Positions 62,716 to 64,000 of a stretch of DNA of 64,000 nt are shown in pieces. The first letter of the stretch is position 1, and each line of letters begins with the position of its first letter. Below the pieces are notes generated by a model, which did not search any database, was not told the origin of the DNA, and saw only the letters and a program-made list of their open reading frames with translations. The stretch is from Tulasnella sp. 424 (Eukaryota; Basidiomycota; Agaricomycetes; Cantharellales; Tulasnellaceae), in contig WSUB01000065.1 in the NCBI GenBank assembly GCA_019633425.1, positions 62,001 to 126,000 on the forward strand, given 5' to 3'. The position numbers and the translations under genes are program-made.

Positions 62716-64000
62716 ATGGCGGACAGCTTCTCAACTCAGTCCACGAGAACTGAAAGCCAAAGCAAGGCTGTAAGTCTTCCCCATACAGAAAGGCGGAGGT
62801 AGGCGCTGACGCGGGACCTCGAAGCGGGAGATTCTCAACGGGCTGTTCTGGCGCCGAATCGATTCCAGTACAATCAAAATGATAGACTCCAAACCATGTG
62901 CAAAAGGCGGACAAGGGACTATTGTCGTCGGAACTAGAATTGCTCCTGAAGAAGTTGGCACATGGGTGCCTGAGCAACTCCTGGAAAGGTTCCTTGAGAG
63001 CAAATTAGCAATAAAGAAGCTCGAATGGAATCGCGAGAATGCCGAAGCGTCAGCAAAGTTTTTCAATGTATGTTTGCCTTCATGTGTTGCTCCCACTATT
63101 CTAATTCCCCCCCACACCCCACCAGTCTTTTGTCAATGAGGTCAGCATAATGGCGAGCCTTTCTCACCCCAACATTGTCGAATTCGTCGGGTTTGTCGAG
63201 GAAATGGAAAAGGGCGACGCTTGGATCGTTTTACCTTGGGAACCAAACGGAAACGTTCGAGAGTTTCTGGCGTCAGGCGAGTGGGACATTCCCGAACGTT
63301 TGTCCTTGGTGAGCGTGTATCGTCTGGACTTTTAATGGTGAAAGATATTAACGAATGATGGACTTAGATTCAGGATGTAGCCAATGGGGTGGAGTACTTA
63401 CACACGAGACAACCTCCGATCTGCCACGGCGACCTCAAGTCGGTGAGTCCGTCAGNNNNNNNNNNNNNNNNNNNNNNNNNNNNNNNNNNNNNNNNNNNNN
63501 NNNNNNNNNNNNNNNNNNNNNNNNNNNNNNNNNNNNNNNNNNNNNNNNNNNNTGTAGCCAATGGGGTGGAGTACTTACACACGAGACAACCTCCGATCTG
63601 CCACGGCGACCTCAAGTCGGTGAGTCCGTCAGCTGTCGTTAGAGATGTTGTGCACTCTTTAACCGGTGTATCAGTTAAACATCCTAGTCAATTCCTTATA
63701 CCACGCAGTCATCACGGATTTTGGGTCCGCCCGGACTACAGGAAGCGTGGACGCAACAACAGAAGACCGTGGTCCAGAGCCACTGCGCCAAATAAACGTC
63801 GAAGACCTCGTCGAAGAATTGATATCTCCAAAAATCAAATTCGACCAATCCTCCTTGTCGCTGACTTTAACGGGAGCTGGGTATTCCCTGCGGTGGACAG
63901 CCCCTGAGGTGCTGCGCGATGGGCCCGGGGCCCAGGATTTACGCAGCGATATGTGGGCACTGGGTTGGATCTGCTGGGAGGTAAGTACGCTCTGGATGGA
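62716..64000 (+). CDS. Kinase-TPR copy 4, partial, interrupted by an assembly gap
   Basis: Exons 62716-62769, 62825-63067, 63126-63308 and 63368-63442 encode the N-lobe (KGGQGTIVVG, LAIKKLEW, SHPNIVEFVGF) up to the catalytic HGDLKS, matching copies 1 and 3 closely. A run of 97 N lies at 63456-63552. Right of it the end of the HGDLKS exon is repeated identically (63553-63619), then the next exon (63675-63980) begins LNILVNSLYHAV, with Leu for the usual Met, and is clearly more diverged (TTGSVDATTEDRG, LRDGPGAQDLRSDMW). DFGSAR and TAPEVL are kept. The two sides may belong to two different gene copies. The gene runs off the window. Confidence 0.7.
63456..63552. other. Assembly gap (97 N) flanked by an identical 80-nt direct repeat
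   Basis: 63376-63455 and 63553-63632 are identical, each ending in GTCAG. The left copy stops exactly at the N run and the right copy starts exactly after it, which is what unmerged contig ends look like. Confidence 0.9.

Overview
The window looks like nuclear DNA of a filamentous basidiomycete, probably Agaricomycotina. Genes are split by many short GT-AG introns (about 49-120 nt). The housekeeping genes are fungal in type (TOM20, Arf1, Sec15, the Dsc2 subunit of the Dsc E3 complex, eIF3d). Relics of hybrid histidine kinase receiver domains and a large kinase-TPR family also fit. All CDS spans below include introns. Exon joins were worked out by hand from splice signals and reading frame.

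Positions 1-28.5 kb are an ordinary, gene-dense stretch. In order they hold: a secreted beta-helix protein with a C-terminal membrane anchor, nuclear poly(A) polymerase, an IST3/RBMX2-like U2 snRNP factor (minus), eIF3d, a DSC2-like rhomboid/UBA protein (minus), Arf1, exocyst Sec15 (minus), an MFS transporter, a MYND/SET protein and TOM20 (both minus), an AAA ATPase, a HAD phosphatase, tubulin cofactor A (minus), a small secreted protein and a short-chain dehydrogenase. Several pairs share short divergent promoters (IST3/eIF3d, TOM20/AAA, DSC2/Arf1). Positions 28.5-30.2 kb are gene-poor.

Positions 30.2-64 kb form an accessory tandem array. Four copies, plus part of what may be a fifth, of one gene encode a protein kinase fused to a long array of 40-residue TPR units. 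The copies start at 30856, 40226, 54572 and 62716, all on the plus strand. Copy 1 is intact (about 1467 aa, 20 near-identical TPR units plus six diverged ones). Copy 2 has a duplicated N-lobe exon and a 7-nt deletion. Copy 3 has one CGA-to-TGA nonsense change. Copy 4 runs into an assembly gap flanked by an identical 80-nt sequence and then off the window. Each copy is followed by a repeated 3' flank, then on the minus strand by decayed pieces of a hybrid histidine kinase C-terminus and of an unrecognised multi-exon gene. The duplicated unit is therefore about 9 kb: kinase-TPR gene plus opposing relics. A separate conserved-looking gene of unknown function (48825-51991) sits between copies 2 and 3.

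The most interesting object is this kinase-TPR family. It combines a signalling domain with a repeat array that is homogenised inside each gene, while the positions that face the ligand in a TPR groove vary. That is the pattern of fungal allorecognition or NLR-like receptors, but with a kinase in the place of a NACHT or NB-ARC switch. The functional reading is inference; the sequence pattern is visible directly.
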